Part shown: in pieces, positions 7,552 to 16,225 of the stretch | Numbering within the stretch: position 1 is the first letter of the stretch | Layout: the number at the start of each line of letters is the position of its first letter | DNA from: Arthrobacter sp. 9AX | GTDB taxonomy: Bacteria; Actinomycetota; Actinomycetes; Actinomycetales; Micrococcaceae | DNA: 64,000 nucleotides | Direction: 5' to 3' | Assembly: GCF_902506095.1 (NCBI RefSeq) | Contig: NZ_LR733293.1 | Coordinates: 186,001-250,000, forward strand | The notes under the pieces: model-generated | Database searches by the model: none | What the model was told of the DNA's origin: nothing | Seen by the model: only the letters and a program-made list of their open reading frames with translations | Made by a program: the position numbers and the translations under genes

Positions 7552-9539
7552 TAGCCGGCGGCGGTGAGGAACTTCTGCAGCAGCGGTCCGGACGTGGTTG
7601 CACCCAGGCCGCCGTCCTCCACAAAGACGGCAACGGCGAGGTCGCCGTGGACGGCCACGATCCAGGCGTGGGTCTTGGGCGGGTTTTCGTTGCCGAACTC
7701 GGCGGTCCCGGTCTTGGCCCCCACAGGCGCGCCGGGGACGCTGGAAAGGAAGCCCGCATGCCCGGACGTCACCACGGCGCGCATCATGTCCGCCAGTTTC
7801 GTTGCTTCCTCAGCGGTAATCGGGTTTCCGGACGCCTGCGACGGCGCCGCTGCACTGGCCGTGGCCGAGGGCTGCGCAGGCGGGGCGGAGGAGCCGCTGG
7901 TGGTTCCCTCGGCGGCAGCACCGGCGTCGGGATTCAGCACAAGTTGCGGCGCAACCGGCGCACCTTTGGCCACCGAGCCGGCCATCATGGCGGCCGCCAA
8001 CGGTGACAGCAGCACTTTGCCCTGGCCAATCATTGAGGCGGCGTGCTCGGTGCCGGCGGCCTCACCGGGGACGGATCCCAGGAAGGCATCCGCCCCCAGC
8101 GTCGGCGCCTCGACGGCGATGCCCATTGCGAGGGCTGCCGCCTCGAGCTGGCTCTGCGAGACGCTGTCGCGGGCCGCGATGAAAGCCGTGTTGCAGGAGT
8201 GGGCGAAGGCATCGCGGAGCGTCACCGAACCCAGCGAGCCCGCCGGATACCCCTCGGAATTCTTGAACGTCCGGCCGTCCACCGTCAGCGTGGGTGTGCA
8301 TTCCACCTTGGAATCGGGGGTCAGTCCGTTGCGGAACATCGCCAGCGAATCCACCATCTTGAAGATGGATCCCGGTGCGTACTGGCCCAGCATCGCGGTG
8401 TTGTAGCCATTGCTTCCCGGACCCGACGCCGCGGCAAGGACGGCACCGGTGGAAGGACGGAGGGCCACAATCGCAGAGGCCGGTCCCACACCTTCAAGGG
8501 TGGTCTCCGCCAGTGATTGAAGGGTGGGGTCCAGCGTGGTCTTCAGCGGTGTTCCCGGCGTGGGCTTCACTTCGAAGAGCACCCGGCGCGGATCCGTCGC
8601 GGCTGACTGGATCTGTTCGCGGGTCAGGTCTGCGCGCTGGGCACGGATCACGACGGCGTCCGTTCCCCGAAGCTGTTCGTCGTACTGCTGCTGCAGCCCG
8701 CCGATGCCGGTGACGTCTCCCGCGGTGAGCTCACCACCGGAGGATTCGATCTGCTCGGCCGTGGCCTCGCCAACCGAGCCGAGGACGGCACGGGCAAAGG
8801 TGCGGCTGGGCGCCAGCGGCATGGACGCGGGAATCGCGCGCGCTCCGGGAATGGCCGCAATCTGCTCGTTGGTGATGGTACGCCCTTCATCGCGGAGCGT
8901 GATGGCAGACACAAAAGCTTCGGCACCCGATGCCTGGACCTGCTGGGTATAGGCGGCGGGATCCACGCCCACCAAGGCTGCGAGCTTACCGGCGGAATCG
9001 GCGGGATCAGCGGAGCCCAGCTGCGGCTTATCAATACCCACATTCACCACGGGGCGGTACGTCACCAGTGGAACGTCGCCGGCACCCAGGATGTCTGCGC
9101 GCTGGGGTGACTGCGATCCCTTGGTCAGGATCTCACTGTCCGCCAGGCCCGGCACCAGGGTGGCCGGATCCCAGACAGTCAGCCACTTGTCCCCGGACTT
9201 CTTGAACTTGGCCGGGACGCTGTACTTCCATTCCGCACCGCCAAAGTTCCAGGTGTAGTTCAGCGGCGCGGAGGCGTTATCACCGTCAAGCGTCAGTTCG
9301 CCCGCCTCAACCGCCGGCTTCTCGGGATCGAATGCGGCGAAAACACCCTTCAGCTGGTCATTGGCAGCGGCGGAGTCCTTGCCGTCGAAGGGGACCGCCC
9401 CTATATCGAGTCCCGAGACCGCGGTGGCCAGCTGCCTGGCGGCGGCTTCGGCCCCGCTCCGGCCGTCGTCGCAGGCCACCAGTGAGGTTCCCAGAATGAT
9501 GGCAGCGATGCCCAAAGAAAGTTTTGTTGATATCCCCAT
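7551..9539 (-). CDS. Penicillin-binding transpeptidase lipoprotein (NTF2-like N-domain)
   Basis: A 662-residue extracellular transpeptidase. The chosen start gives MGISTKLSLG, a hydrophobic core and the lipobox LVAC, so it should be a lipid-anchored class B PBP; the longer frame to 9746 would bury this signal. An NTF2/MecA_N-like domain covers about residues 25-140, then a PBP dimerisation-like region. The transpeptidase domain has the SxxK motif in PGSIFKM, SCN, and AKTGTAEF. A Ser/Ala/Pro-rich insert lies before the KTG block. It would crosslink peptidoglycan; the MecA-like N-domain often goes with low beta-lactam affinity, but resistance is not shown here. Confidence 0.88.
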   Translation of the reverse strand: MGISTKLSLGIAAIILGTSLVACDDGRSGAEAAARQLATAVSGLDIGAVPFDGKDSAAANDQLKGVFAAFDPEKPAVEAGELTLDGDNASAPLNYTWNFGGAEWKYSVPAKFKKSGDKWLTVWDPATLVPGLADSEILTKGSQSPQRADILGAGDVPLVTYRPVVNVGIDKPQLGSADPADSAGKLAALVGVDPAAYTQQVQASGAEAFVSAITLRDEGRTITNEQIAAIPGARAIPASMPLAPSRTFARAVLGSVGEATAEQIESSGGELTAGDVTGIGGLQQQYDEQLRGTDAVVIRAQRADLTREQIQSAATDPRRVLFEVKPTPGTPLKTTLDPTLQSLAETTLEGVGPASAIVALRPSTGAVLAAASGPGSNGYNTAMLGQYAPGSIFKMVDSLAMFRNGLTPDSKVECTPTLTVDGRTFKNSEGYPAGSLGSVTLRDAFAHSCNTAFIAARDSVSQSQLEAAALAMGIAVEAPTLGADAFLGSVPGEAAGTEHAASMIGQGKVLLSPLAAAMMAGSVAKGAPVAPQLVLNPDAGAAAEGTTSGSSAPPAQPSATASAAAPSQASGNPITAEEATKLADMMRAVVTSGHAGFLSSVPGAPVGAKTGTAEFGNENPPKTHAWIVAVHGDLAVAVFVEDGGLGATTSGPLLQKFLTAAG

Positions 9540-9609
9540 CGCGCCATTATCCCCCGGTTTCATGGGCCGGTTTGCCAGCGCCGAATGCGTCGGCGAAGAG
9601 CGTGGCAGG

Positions 9610-11058
9610 CTACCCCGCGTCCAGTCCCAACGACGGGACGGACTGTGCGAATATGTCCTGAAGGGCATGTTTGGCCGCATGATAGCCCGGCATGCCTGTG
9701 ACCCCGGGACCGGGAGGCGTGGAGGAGGAGCAAAGGTAGACGCCACGCAAGGGTGTTCGCCACGGCACGGGTGACACCACGGGCCGCTGCACGAGGTTCA
9801 GAACGTCCATGGTGCCGGCACTGAAGTCTCCGCCCACGTAGTTCCGGTTGTACGTGGCCAGTCCTGCCGCGGTGATGGCCTTGGACTCCACCACGAGGTC
9901 CCGGAAACCCGGAGCGAAGCGTTCCACCTGGGCCGTGATGGCCTCAGTCATGTCCCTCGTTGACCCGGCGGGGACGTGGCAGTAGGCCCAGAGGGTGTAG
10001 CGGCCGGCCGGTGCCCGGCTGGAATCGAAGCGGGACTGCTGGGCCACCAGCACATACGGGCGTTCCGGATGCCTGCCGGCACTGACCTGGTTCTCGGCGT
10101 GGGCCACTTCGGCCCGGGTGCCGCCCAGGTGCACCGTCCCTGCATTGGCCAGTTCCGGTGCGGCCCACGGCACCGGCCCCGAGAGGATGAAATCCACCTT
10201 GCACGAGCCGTTTCCATACCTGAAGGACTCCAGTGCTGCACGGTAGCGCGGAGGAAGGGCGTGGCCCGCCAGGTTCAGCAGGCCCTGCGGTGCCACGTTC
10301 AGGAGGGTCGCACGGGCAGGAGGAAGGTCCTCGAGCCGGTCAACCGGCGCATCGGTGTGGATGACACCTCCGTGCGCAACGAGATCCGCAGCGAGGGCCG
10401 CGGCTATGGACGCCGAACCACCCTCCGGAATGGGCCAGCCTCCTGCATGCCCGAGTGCCCCGAGCATCAAGCCCGCCCCCGATGCTGCCAGGGACGGCTG
10501 ATGGGAGATCGCGTGGGCGGCCACGCCGGAGAGCAGCGCAGGTGCCAGGTCTTCTTTGAACCGGGCGTTCCACAATCCGGATCCCTGTTCGAGGGTCCTT
10601 AATCCGAAAATCCCGGCAGCCACCGGGTTGCGGGGGAGGCGGAGGAGCTGGTTCTGGGTAAAGTCCATCACGTCGTCGATCCGGTCCACCAGAGGTGCCA
10701 TCAACCGGCGGTAAGCATCGCCGTCCCGGCCCAATTCTTCAGCTGTCCGGTCCAGGGACCTGTATGCGAGTGCAGCCCGTCCGCCATCCAGAGGGGAGGC
10801 GTAGGACACCTCCGGGGTGATGAGGTTGATCCGGCGGAAGAGTTCGAAGGCTTTGAAGAACGGTGAAGCTACTGCCATTGGGTGAACTGCCGAGCAGACA
10901 TCGTGGAAGTGCCCGGGCTGCATCAGCTCGCTGGTGCGGGTGCCGCCGCCGATTGTGGAGCCGGCTTCGAAGAGTTCCACGGACAGTCCGGCCCGTGCCA
11001 TCACCACTGAGGCCGCCAGGCCGTTGGGCCCGGCACCCACCACCACAACGTCAGGCAT
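9610..11058 (-). CDS. FAD-dependent phytoene-desaturase-like oxidoreductase
   Basis: A 482-residue flavoprotein. The N-terminal dinucleotide-binding motif VVVGAGPNGLAAS starts at residue 4, followed by the glutamate in ELFEAGSTIGGGTRT. The C-terminus has the second FAD signature (VYLCSSSTPPGPGVTGMPGYHAA). These features match the CrtI/PYROXD2-like branch of NAD(P)/FAD oxidoreductases. No carotenoid genes are nearby, so a carotenoid role is not supported. Its start overlaps the stop of the upstream glycosyltransferase gene by 8 bases, indicating cotranscription. Confidence 0.85.
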   Translation of the reverse strand: MPDVVVVGAGPNGLAASVVMARAGLSVELFEAGSTIGGGTRTSELMQPGHFHDVCSAVHPMAVASPFFKAFELFRRINLITPEVSYASPLDGGRAALAYRSLDRTAEELGRDGDAYRRLMAPLVDRIDDVMDFTQNQLLRLPRNPVAAGIFGLRTLEQGSGLWNARFKEDLAPALLSGVAAHAISHQPSLAASGAGLMLGALGHAGGWPIPEGGSASIAAALAADLVAHGGVIHTDAPVDRLEDLPPARATLLNVAPQGLLNLAGHALPPRYRAALESFRYGNGSCKVDFILSGPVPWAAPELANAGTVHLGGTRAEVAHAENQVSAGRHPERPYVLVAQQSRFDSSRAPAGRYTLWAYCHVPAGSTRDMTEAITAQVERFAPGFRDLVVESKAITAAGLATYNRNYVGGDFSAGTMDVLNLVQRPVVSPVPWRTPLRGVYLCSSSTPPGPGVTGMPGYHAAKHALQDIFAQSVPSLGLDAG

Positions 11059-12517
11059 TGGACCCTGCTTTCCATGGGAGGAGGGAACTGGAGGGTCTCC
11101 GGCGGCTCAACCGGAACCAGTCAGGTGCACCGGCGAAGGGGCCGCCGTGGGGATCGTCAAGGTGGTGCCGCCGGATGGGATCGTAGTCCGGGTTGTAGAT
11201 GTCCCAGGTCACGCGGAGCATCAGGTAGCCCACCGCCACCATGTGCGCAGCCACGGCCAGGACGTAATACGGCATATCCAGGTTGTGCTGGGATGAGCCT
11301 GCGCTGGTCACCTGTCCAAGGTACATCCACACCGCCGCCCAGTGGAGGCCCTCAATGCCCTGCCAGATCAGGAATTCCCGCCACCGCGGCCGTGCCAGCG
11401 CCAGCAGGGGGATCAGCCACACCACAAACTGGGGCGAGTAGACCTTGCCGGTGAGGATGAACGCGGCCACGATCAGGAACGCCAGCTGGGCAAGGCGGGG
11501 CCGCCGCGGAGCTGTGAGGGCAACCGCCGCTATGGCTGCGCAGGCCAGGACAAAAAGGCCAACGGACAGGAGGTCGACGGCGGCCGGGCCGAGTTCCGCC
11601 CAGCGCAACCGGTTTGCCACGAGGTTGTAGGCGAACCAGGGTGAGCTGTAGCCGGCGTCGCGGTCGGCGCTGAACTGGAAGAAGTAGATCCAGCCCGCGG
11701 GGTTGGCCGCGGCGAAGGGGAAATTGGCCGCCAGCCAGGCGGCCGCGGCCGCGCCTGCCGTCACGAGCAGGGGACGGAAGCGTCCCGTGCGGAGGGCCAG
11801 GAGGAAGATGGCGCCCAGCACCAGCAACGGGTAGAACTTCGTGGCCGCCCCCAGTCCTATCAGGACGCCGGCAAGCACCAGCCGCTGCCGGGAGAAGAAG
11901 TACATCCCCAGGGCGAGCAGGGCCACGGCCCACATGTCCCAGTTGATGGTTCCAGCCAGCACGATGCCCGGGGCCAGGGCAACCATGGCGGCATCCCACG
12001 GGCGCCGGACGGTCATCCGGGCGGTGGCCAGGACCGTCACCACCGTCACCGCCGCCACCAGCGTGACGTTAAGGTCAAAGTAGCCGAGGATACGCTCATC
12101 CGAGGTCCCGCTCCCGGGGACCAGCCATGCCGTCACCCCTGCGATCAGGGCGGTCAGGACAGGGTACTCAAACTGGCTGCCGGGACCCACGACCGGAAAC
12201 GTTCCGTCTGCCAGGCCCCGGTTGCGGAACAGTTCGGGAAAGTCCGAATAGCAGGTGGCGTAGAACTGCGTGGGGGATTCCCACCCGTTCGCCCGGCAGT
12301 ACCCCTTGACCAGGATCCCGATGAGGGCAGCCAGGACGGTCAGGATGATCAGGACGCGTTCAACGGTGAAGATCCCGGGCGAGACAATTCCGGGCGCGGA
12401 CCGTGATCCAAGGGGACCACCGATGACTTCGGTGAAGTTGCGCAGGAGGACGTCGCTGCGGCTGGGGACTACCAGGCGGGACCGCCCTCGATGCTCCGGC
12501 GGCTGGTTCTCCTGCAT
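11051..12517 (-). CDS. GT87-like (DUF2029) polyprenol-dependent glycosyltransferase
   Basis: A 488-residue polytopic membrane protein with about ten or more hydrophobic segments and a large loop after the first, resembling the GT87 / alpha-1,2-mannosyltransferase (PimE-like) family that uses polyprenyl-phosphate sugars on the outer face of the membrane. I chose the M at 12517 (MQENQPPEHRG) because the upstream codons look unconserved. The C-terminal tail is basic and overlaps the start of the FAD oxidoreductase gene. The acceptor is unknown; cell-envelope glycolipids are likely for the family. Confidence 0.8.
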   Translation of the reverse strand: MQENQPPEHRGRSRLVVPSRSDVLLRNFTEVIGGPLGSRSAPGIVSPGIFTVERVLIILTVLAALIGILVKGYCRANGWESPTQFYATCYSDFPELFRNRGLADGTFPVVGPGSQFEYPVLTALIAGVTAWLVPGSGTSDERILGYFDLNVTLVAAVTVVTVLATARMTVRRPWDAAMVALAPGIVLAGTINWDMWAVALLALGMYFFSRQRLVLAGVLIGLGAATKFYPLLVLGAIFLLALRTGRFRPLLVTAGAAAAAWLAANFPFAAANPAGWIYFFQFSADRDAGYSSPWFAYNLVANRLRWAELGPAAVDLLSVGLFVLACAAIAAVALTAPRRPRLAQLAFLIVAAFILTGKVYSPQFVVWLIPLLALARPRWREFLIWQGIEGLHWAAVWMYLGQVTSAGSSQHNLDMPYYVLAVAAHMVAVGYLMLRVTWDIYNPDYDPIRRHHLDDPHGGPFAGAPDWFRLSRRRPSSSLLPWKAGSNA

Positions 12518-12580
12518 GCCTTCGAGCTTACCGTCGCCCCGGGCGCCGCAAGCGACCGGCAGGCCCCGAAAGGGCACCGG

Positions 12581-12614
12581 CAGGGAGCCCACGCACGGCC
12601 GCGTGGGCTCCCTG
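12581..12614 (-). terminator. Strong hairpin after the 46-aa gene
   Basis: A 14-base-pair perfect stem (12581-12594 with 12601-12614) with a 6-base loop lies between the 46-codon gene and the glycosyltransferase. There is no clear T tract on either side, so it may end transcription inefficiently or stabilise a short mRNA. Confidence 0.55.
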
Positions 12615-12660
12615 TACCGCGTGAAAGTGCTTCATTGGTGCTCCTGAAACGGCCTGAGGG

Positions 12661-12801
12661 TCAGCGCAGGCCGCCCATGTGCTGGTGCAGAAGGACATAC
12701 ACGTCTTCCCGGTGCTTCTCCAGCAGCGGACGGTTGAACGGACGGGGCCTGCTGTGTCTTCCCCGCTTGGGAAGCAGGAACTGTTGAAATTTCTTTATCA
12801 T
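12661..12801 (-). CDS. 46-aa basic small protein of unknown function
   Basis: The frame begins MIKKFQQFLLPKRG and ends HQHMGGLR. Support comes from an excellent Shine-Dalgarno sequence, AAGGAGGTGA, correctly spaced before the ATG at 12801, and from the strong hairpin just past the stop. The protein is rich in Arg, Lys and His, with no membrane segment or cysteine. I do not recognise a family. A nucleic-acid or ribosome-associated role would fit its charge but is only a guess. Confidence 0.6.
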   Translation of the reverse strand: MIKKFQQFLLPKRGRHSRPRPFNRPLLEKHREDVYVLLHQHMGGLR

Positions 12802-13114
12802 TGGGGTCACCTCCTTCCACTTTGATTGGCCCAAAAATAGGCGCGACAATTAGGCCCTCACGCACCCCGAATGAGAGTGAGCTTGGGCATGGAAATGCAT
12901 TGAAATGGGAGCGGCGGTTTAGATGCATTGTTTTATGCGCGGGAAAATGCCGCTAAAGCACGGGGCTAAGATCTGCAAAAGAAAGCAGAACGCAGTGCTG
13001 AAGGAGGGCAGGATATCCCGCGATGAATGCATTGGACACCCGGGAAACAAACCCCAGTGCACAGCAGCCGCCGCGTTGCCGCCGGAGAATCAGTGCCGGC
13101 AGTAAAGGCGGAGG
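12802..13114. other. Intergenic gap upstream of the 46-aa gene
   Basis: About 310 bases without a supported gene. It is more AT-rich than its neighbours around 12880-12960 and includes AGCGGC/GCCGCT as separated inverted halves. It presumably holds the promoter of the 46-codon gene, but no clear -35/-10 pair can be named. Confidence 0.4.
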
Positions 13115-13210
13115 CTAGGAGGCTGCATGGCCCCTAAACGGGCGCGCAAAAGCATCAGAGGCGGGGGCCGCGGCGATGGTCGTCTTCCGTCCGCCAGTCA
13201 AAGTAATCAT
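13115..13210 (-). CDS. 31-aa small ORF with strong ribosome binding site
   Basis: ATG at 13210 is preceded by AAAGGAGG at good spacing and opens a frame of 31 codons beginning MITLTGGRKTTIAA. It lies on the same strand as the 46-codon gene about 310 bases away. No homology is recognised. A plus-strand frame across the same bases also has an AGGAGG sequence, so only one, or neither, may be real. Confidence 0.35.
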   Translation of the reverse strand: MITLTGGRKTTIAAAPASDAFARPFRGHAAS

Positions 13211-13378
13211 TCTCCCAACCTCCTTTTCTGCTCTGCCGTCACGCAGGCCAAACGCCTGCAGCAACATGCGCCGGTGACCCCGGCAAGTGGCTCTGGGGTC
13301 AGGAATAAAGCTACACCACAATTATGGTGTGCGGCTACCTAATTCACGGTAATCTTCTAAAAGATTTAGAAACTCTTC

Positions 13379-13963
13379 CTAAAGTCCCCAGCGGACAATT
13401 GCCGGTGTCCGCTTGTCCCAGCCCAGGGTGCACACTTTGGCGGTGCCGAGGATAAAGTGCCTGCCTTCGGCAGGCGGGAGTTCCAGCCAGCGGGCCGTCA
13501 GGATCCGGGAAAAGTGGCCGTGGGCAACAATGAGCACATTGTCCATTCCCGATTCGAGGACGCGGCCAATGATTTTGTCCGCCCGCGCCGCCACCTCGTC
13601 GAGCGTCTCTCCGTTCGGCACGCCGTGCGTCCAGATGAGGTAGTCCGGGTTGTCCTTCCGGATCAGGTCGGAGCTGATGCCTTCATAGTCGCCGTAGTTC
13701 CATTCGACGGCGAGCGGCTCGTGCTGCGCGTCGGGGAACCCCGCGAGTTCGGCGGTCCGCCGGGCACGCCGCAGGGGTGATGTCAGCACAAGGTCGAAAT
13801 CGACAGGGTCCAGCACCTTGCGTGCTTCCACAGCCTGCTGCTCGCCTTCCACGGTGAGGGGAAGGTCAGTGAGGCCGGTGTACTGCCCGCTCTTGGACCA
13901 TTCGGTTTCGCCGTGGCGCAGGATCCAGAGCTGGGGTCGGGGGGCAAGGGCTGGGTTGGTCAC
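13379..13963 (-). CDS. Histidine phosphatase family protein
   Basis: A 194-residue cytosolic enzyme with the phosphohistidine motif LRHGETEW at about residues 14-21 and the second catalytic histidine in VLIVAHGHFSRIL near 145. This is the phosphoglycerate-mutase-like superfamily, mostly small phosphomonoesterases of broad specificity. Its start overlaps the cca stop by 4 bases (ATGA), so it is coupled to the CCA-adding enzyme. A true glycolytic mutase is unlikely given the length and context; the substrate is unknown. Confidence 0.88.
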   Translation of the reverse strand: MTNPALAPRPQLWILRHGETEWSKSGQYTGLTDLPLTVEGEQQAVEARKVLDPVDFDLVLTSPLRRARRTAELAGFPDAQHEPLAVEWNYGDYEGISSDLIRKDNPDYLIWTHGVPNGETLDEVAARADKIIGRVLESGMDNVLIVAHGHFSRILTARWLELPPAEGRHFILGTAKVCTLGWDKRTPAIVRWGL

Positions 13964-15465
13964 TTGGACTCCTTAGGGGAAAGTTCGACGGCGGCAGGAG
14001 AGGTTCCAGCCTCAGGTACGGCAGGTGCTGATTCAGGCTGTTCCGCCCACCAACGCAGGAGCCTGTCCTCCGCATCCGCGGCGGGCAGCGGACCGTGTTC
14101 CATCCGCTCGTTCAGCAGGAACTTGTAGGCCCGGCCAACCACCGGTCCCGGCTTGAGGCCCAACAGTGCCATGATGCGGGCGCCGTCCAGGTCGGGGCGC
14201 ACAGCGTCCAGCGATTCCTGTTCGCGCAACGCGGCGATCCGGGCTTCGAGATCGTCATAGGCAAAGGCAAGGCGCTCGGCCTTCCGCTGGTTCCGGGTGG
14301 TGACGTCGGAGCGGGTCAGCCGGTGCAGGCGTTCCAGCAGGGGCCCGGCGTCGGTGACGTACCGGCGGACGGCCGAATCGCTCCAGCCGGCCTCTCCGTA
14401 GCCGTAGAAGCGCATGTGCAGTTCGACCAGCCGGGCCACTGCCTTGATGGTGTCGTTATCGAACCGCAGCGCCTTCATCCTCTTGGTGGTGAGCTTGGCA
14501 CCCACCATGTCGTGATGGCGGAAGCTCACCGCACCGCCCGGTTCGAAGCGGCGCGTAGCCGGCTTGCCGACGTCGTGCATTAACGCTGCAAAACGCAGCA
14601 CAAAATCCGGGCCCGGCACAGGGCCTTCAGCGTCCGTTTCGAGCTCGGCTGCCTGCTCCAGGACCTGGAGCGAGTGCTGGTACACGTCCTTGTGCCGGTG
14701 GTGTTCATCCGATTCCAGCCGCAGGGCGGACACCTCGGGCAGCACGAATTCGGCCAGCCCGGTATCCACCAGCAGGTCGATGCCCACCCTTGGCCGGGCG
14801 CCGCAGATGAGCTTGACCAGTTCATCCCGCACCCGCTCGGCGGAGATGATGGTGATCCGCTCAGCCATCTCCGTCATGGCCCGCCGCACGTCGTCGTGGA
14901 CCGAGACACCCAACTGCGCGGCGAACCGGGCCGCGCGCATCATCCGCAGCGGATCATCGGAGAAGGACGCTTCAGGCGCGCCGGGCGTGGCCAGGATGGA
15001 GGCATGCAGGTGCTTTACGCCGCCGAACGGGTCCACGAGTTCCAGCGTCGGCAGTTTCAGGGCCATGGCGTTGATGGTGAAGTCCCGCCGGAGAAGGTCG
15101 TCGGTCAGGGAGGAACCGAAGGCCACCACGGGCTTGCGGGACTCGGGGTCGTATGCCTCTGCACGGTAGGTGGTGATCTCGATCTGGAAGCCGGCCTTGC
15201 GCATGCCGATGGTGCCGAAGGCGCGCCCGATTTCCCAGTAGTTGTCCGCCCACCTCTTAATGAGTGCCACTGTTTGGTCCGGTGTGGCATCCGTTGTGAA
15301 GTCCAGGTCAAGCGAGTTCCTGCCCAGGAAAAGGTCGCGCACCGGACCGCCCACCAGCGACAGTTCATGCCCCGCGTCGACGAAGCGCTGGCCGAGCTCC
15401 AGGACCACCGGGTCCACCTGGAAATCGACGGTGTGGGATTCAGTCTTGTGATGTGGGTGCGCCAT
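13960..15465 (-). CDS. cca: CCA tRNA nucleotidyltransferase
   Basis: A 501-residue enzyme that adds or repairs the 3' CCA of tRNAs. The N-terminal polymerase beta fold shows LVGGPVRDLFLGR and the catalytic carboxylates in LDLDFT (about residues 50-57), with RRDFTINAMAL further on. A C-terminal HD domain (AALMHDVGKP) matches the PcnA-type actinobacterial enzymes. The last ~30 residues are a disordered Pro/Ala tail. Many tRNAs in such genomes lack encoded CCA, as do tRNA-Ile and tRNA-Leu here. The position next to the NUDIX gene and murJ is conserved in actinobacteria. Confidence 0.95.
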   Translation of the reverse strand: MAHPHHKTESHTVDFQVDPVVLELGQRFVDAGHELSLVGGPVRDLFLGRNSLDLDFTTDATPDQTVALIKRWADNYWEIGRAFGTIGMRKAGFQIEITTYRAEAYDPESRKPVVAFGSSLTDDLLRRDFTINAMALKLPTLELVDPFGGVKHLHASILATPGAPEASFSDDPLRMMRAARFAAQLGVSVHDDVRRAMTEMAERITIISAERVRDELVKLICGARPRVGIDLLVDTGLAEFVLPEVSALRLESDEHHRHKDVYQHSLQVLEQAAELETDAEGPVPGPDFVLRFAALMHDVGKPATRRFEPGGAVSFRHHDMVGAKLTTKRMKALRFDNDTIKAVARLVELHMRFYGYGEAGWSDSAVRRYVTDAGPLLERLHRLTRSDVTTRNQRKAERLAFAYDDLEARIAALREQESLDAVRPDLDGARIMALLGLKPGPVVGRAYKFLLNERMEHGPLPAADAEDRLLRWWAEQPESAPAVPEAGTSPAAVELSPKESK

Positions 15466-15624
15466 AGTTACTTAAGCTTGTCAGAAACCAGCGGTGCCGC
15501 AGGCCAAAATACTGTCAAGATCCTGCTGATTCTGTCCGCCCCTGGCAAAGTGCGTCATATGCCGTCCATGTTCATGTCATGTTCCGGTCATCACGAACGG
15601 GCAACAGTCGTTAGAGTGGACTCC

Positions 15625-16173
15625 ATGGCCCATCCAGTACCGAGCGCTCCAGGCAGGAGGACAAACGCACCGTTGCCGTCGGCAATCGGTGCGCACGTTG
15701 CGCCTGCCCCGCATTCGGCGCCGGCCTCCCTGCCTACGGTGGAGGAAGTCTCCGCCGGCGGCGTCGTGGTGGACACGTCCGACGCCGAGCTGAGGGTGGC
15801 GATTATTGCCCGCCTTAATCGCGGCGGGCGTTTGGAATGGTGCCTGCCCAAGGGGCATCCGGAGGGCAAGGAAAACAACGAGCAGGCGGCCGTCCGGGAG
15901 ATTGCCGAGGAAACCGGCATCGAAGGCGATATCCTCGCACCGCTGGGCAGCATTGACTACTGGTTTACCGTCAGCGGCCACCGCGTCCATAAGACGGTCC
16001 ACCACTACCTCCTCCGCGCCACGGGCGGCGAGCTGACCATCGAAAACGATCCTGACCAGGAAGCGGTGGACGTGGCATGGGTTCCCATCCAGGAACTGGC
16101 CCGCAAGCTGTCCTTTCCCAACGAACGCCGCATCGCGGACCTTGCCCGGGAAGTCCTTCCCGAACACCTTTAG
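15625..16173 (+). CDS. NUDIX hydrolase (MutT4-like)
   Basis: A 182-residue protein with a complete Nudix box GHPEGKENNEQAAVREIAEE at about residues 78-97, inside a typical Nudix beta fold that starts with SAGGVVV. The first ~35 residues are a low-complexity Ala/Pro segment. The chosen ATG at 15625 is where the frame stops overlapping the divergent cca gene. The place between cca and murJ is that of mycobacterial mutT4, so nucleotide or alarmone hydrolysis is plausible; the substrate is not determined by the motif. Confidence 0.88.
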   Translation: MAHPVPSAPGRRTNAPLPSAIGAHVAPAPHSAPASLPTVEEVSAGGVVVDTSDAELRVAIIARLNRGGRLEWCLPKGHPEGKENNEQAAVREIAEETGIEGDILAPLGSIDYWFTVSGHRVHKTVHHYLLRATGGELTIENDPDQEAVDVAWVPIQELARKLSFPNERRIADLAREVLPEHL

Positions 16174-16225
16174 CCGCGCACCGCCGGCGGCTGCGGTGCG
16201 GCGATAGCCTGCTGCGGGTGAGACG

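Noticed and set aside
13127..13342. 71-codon plus-strand frame with AGGAGG upstream, antisense to the 31-codon ORF
   Set aside because: Low-complexity product and no recognisable features. The minus-strand frame has an equally good site, and both cannot easily be supported.
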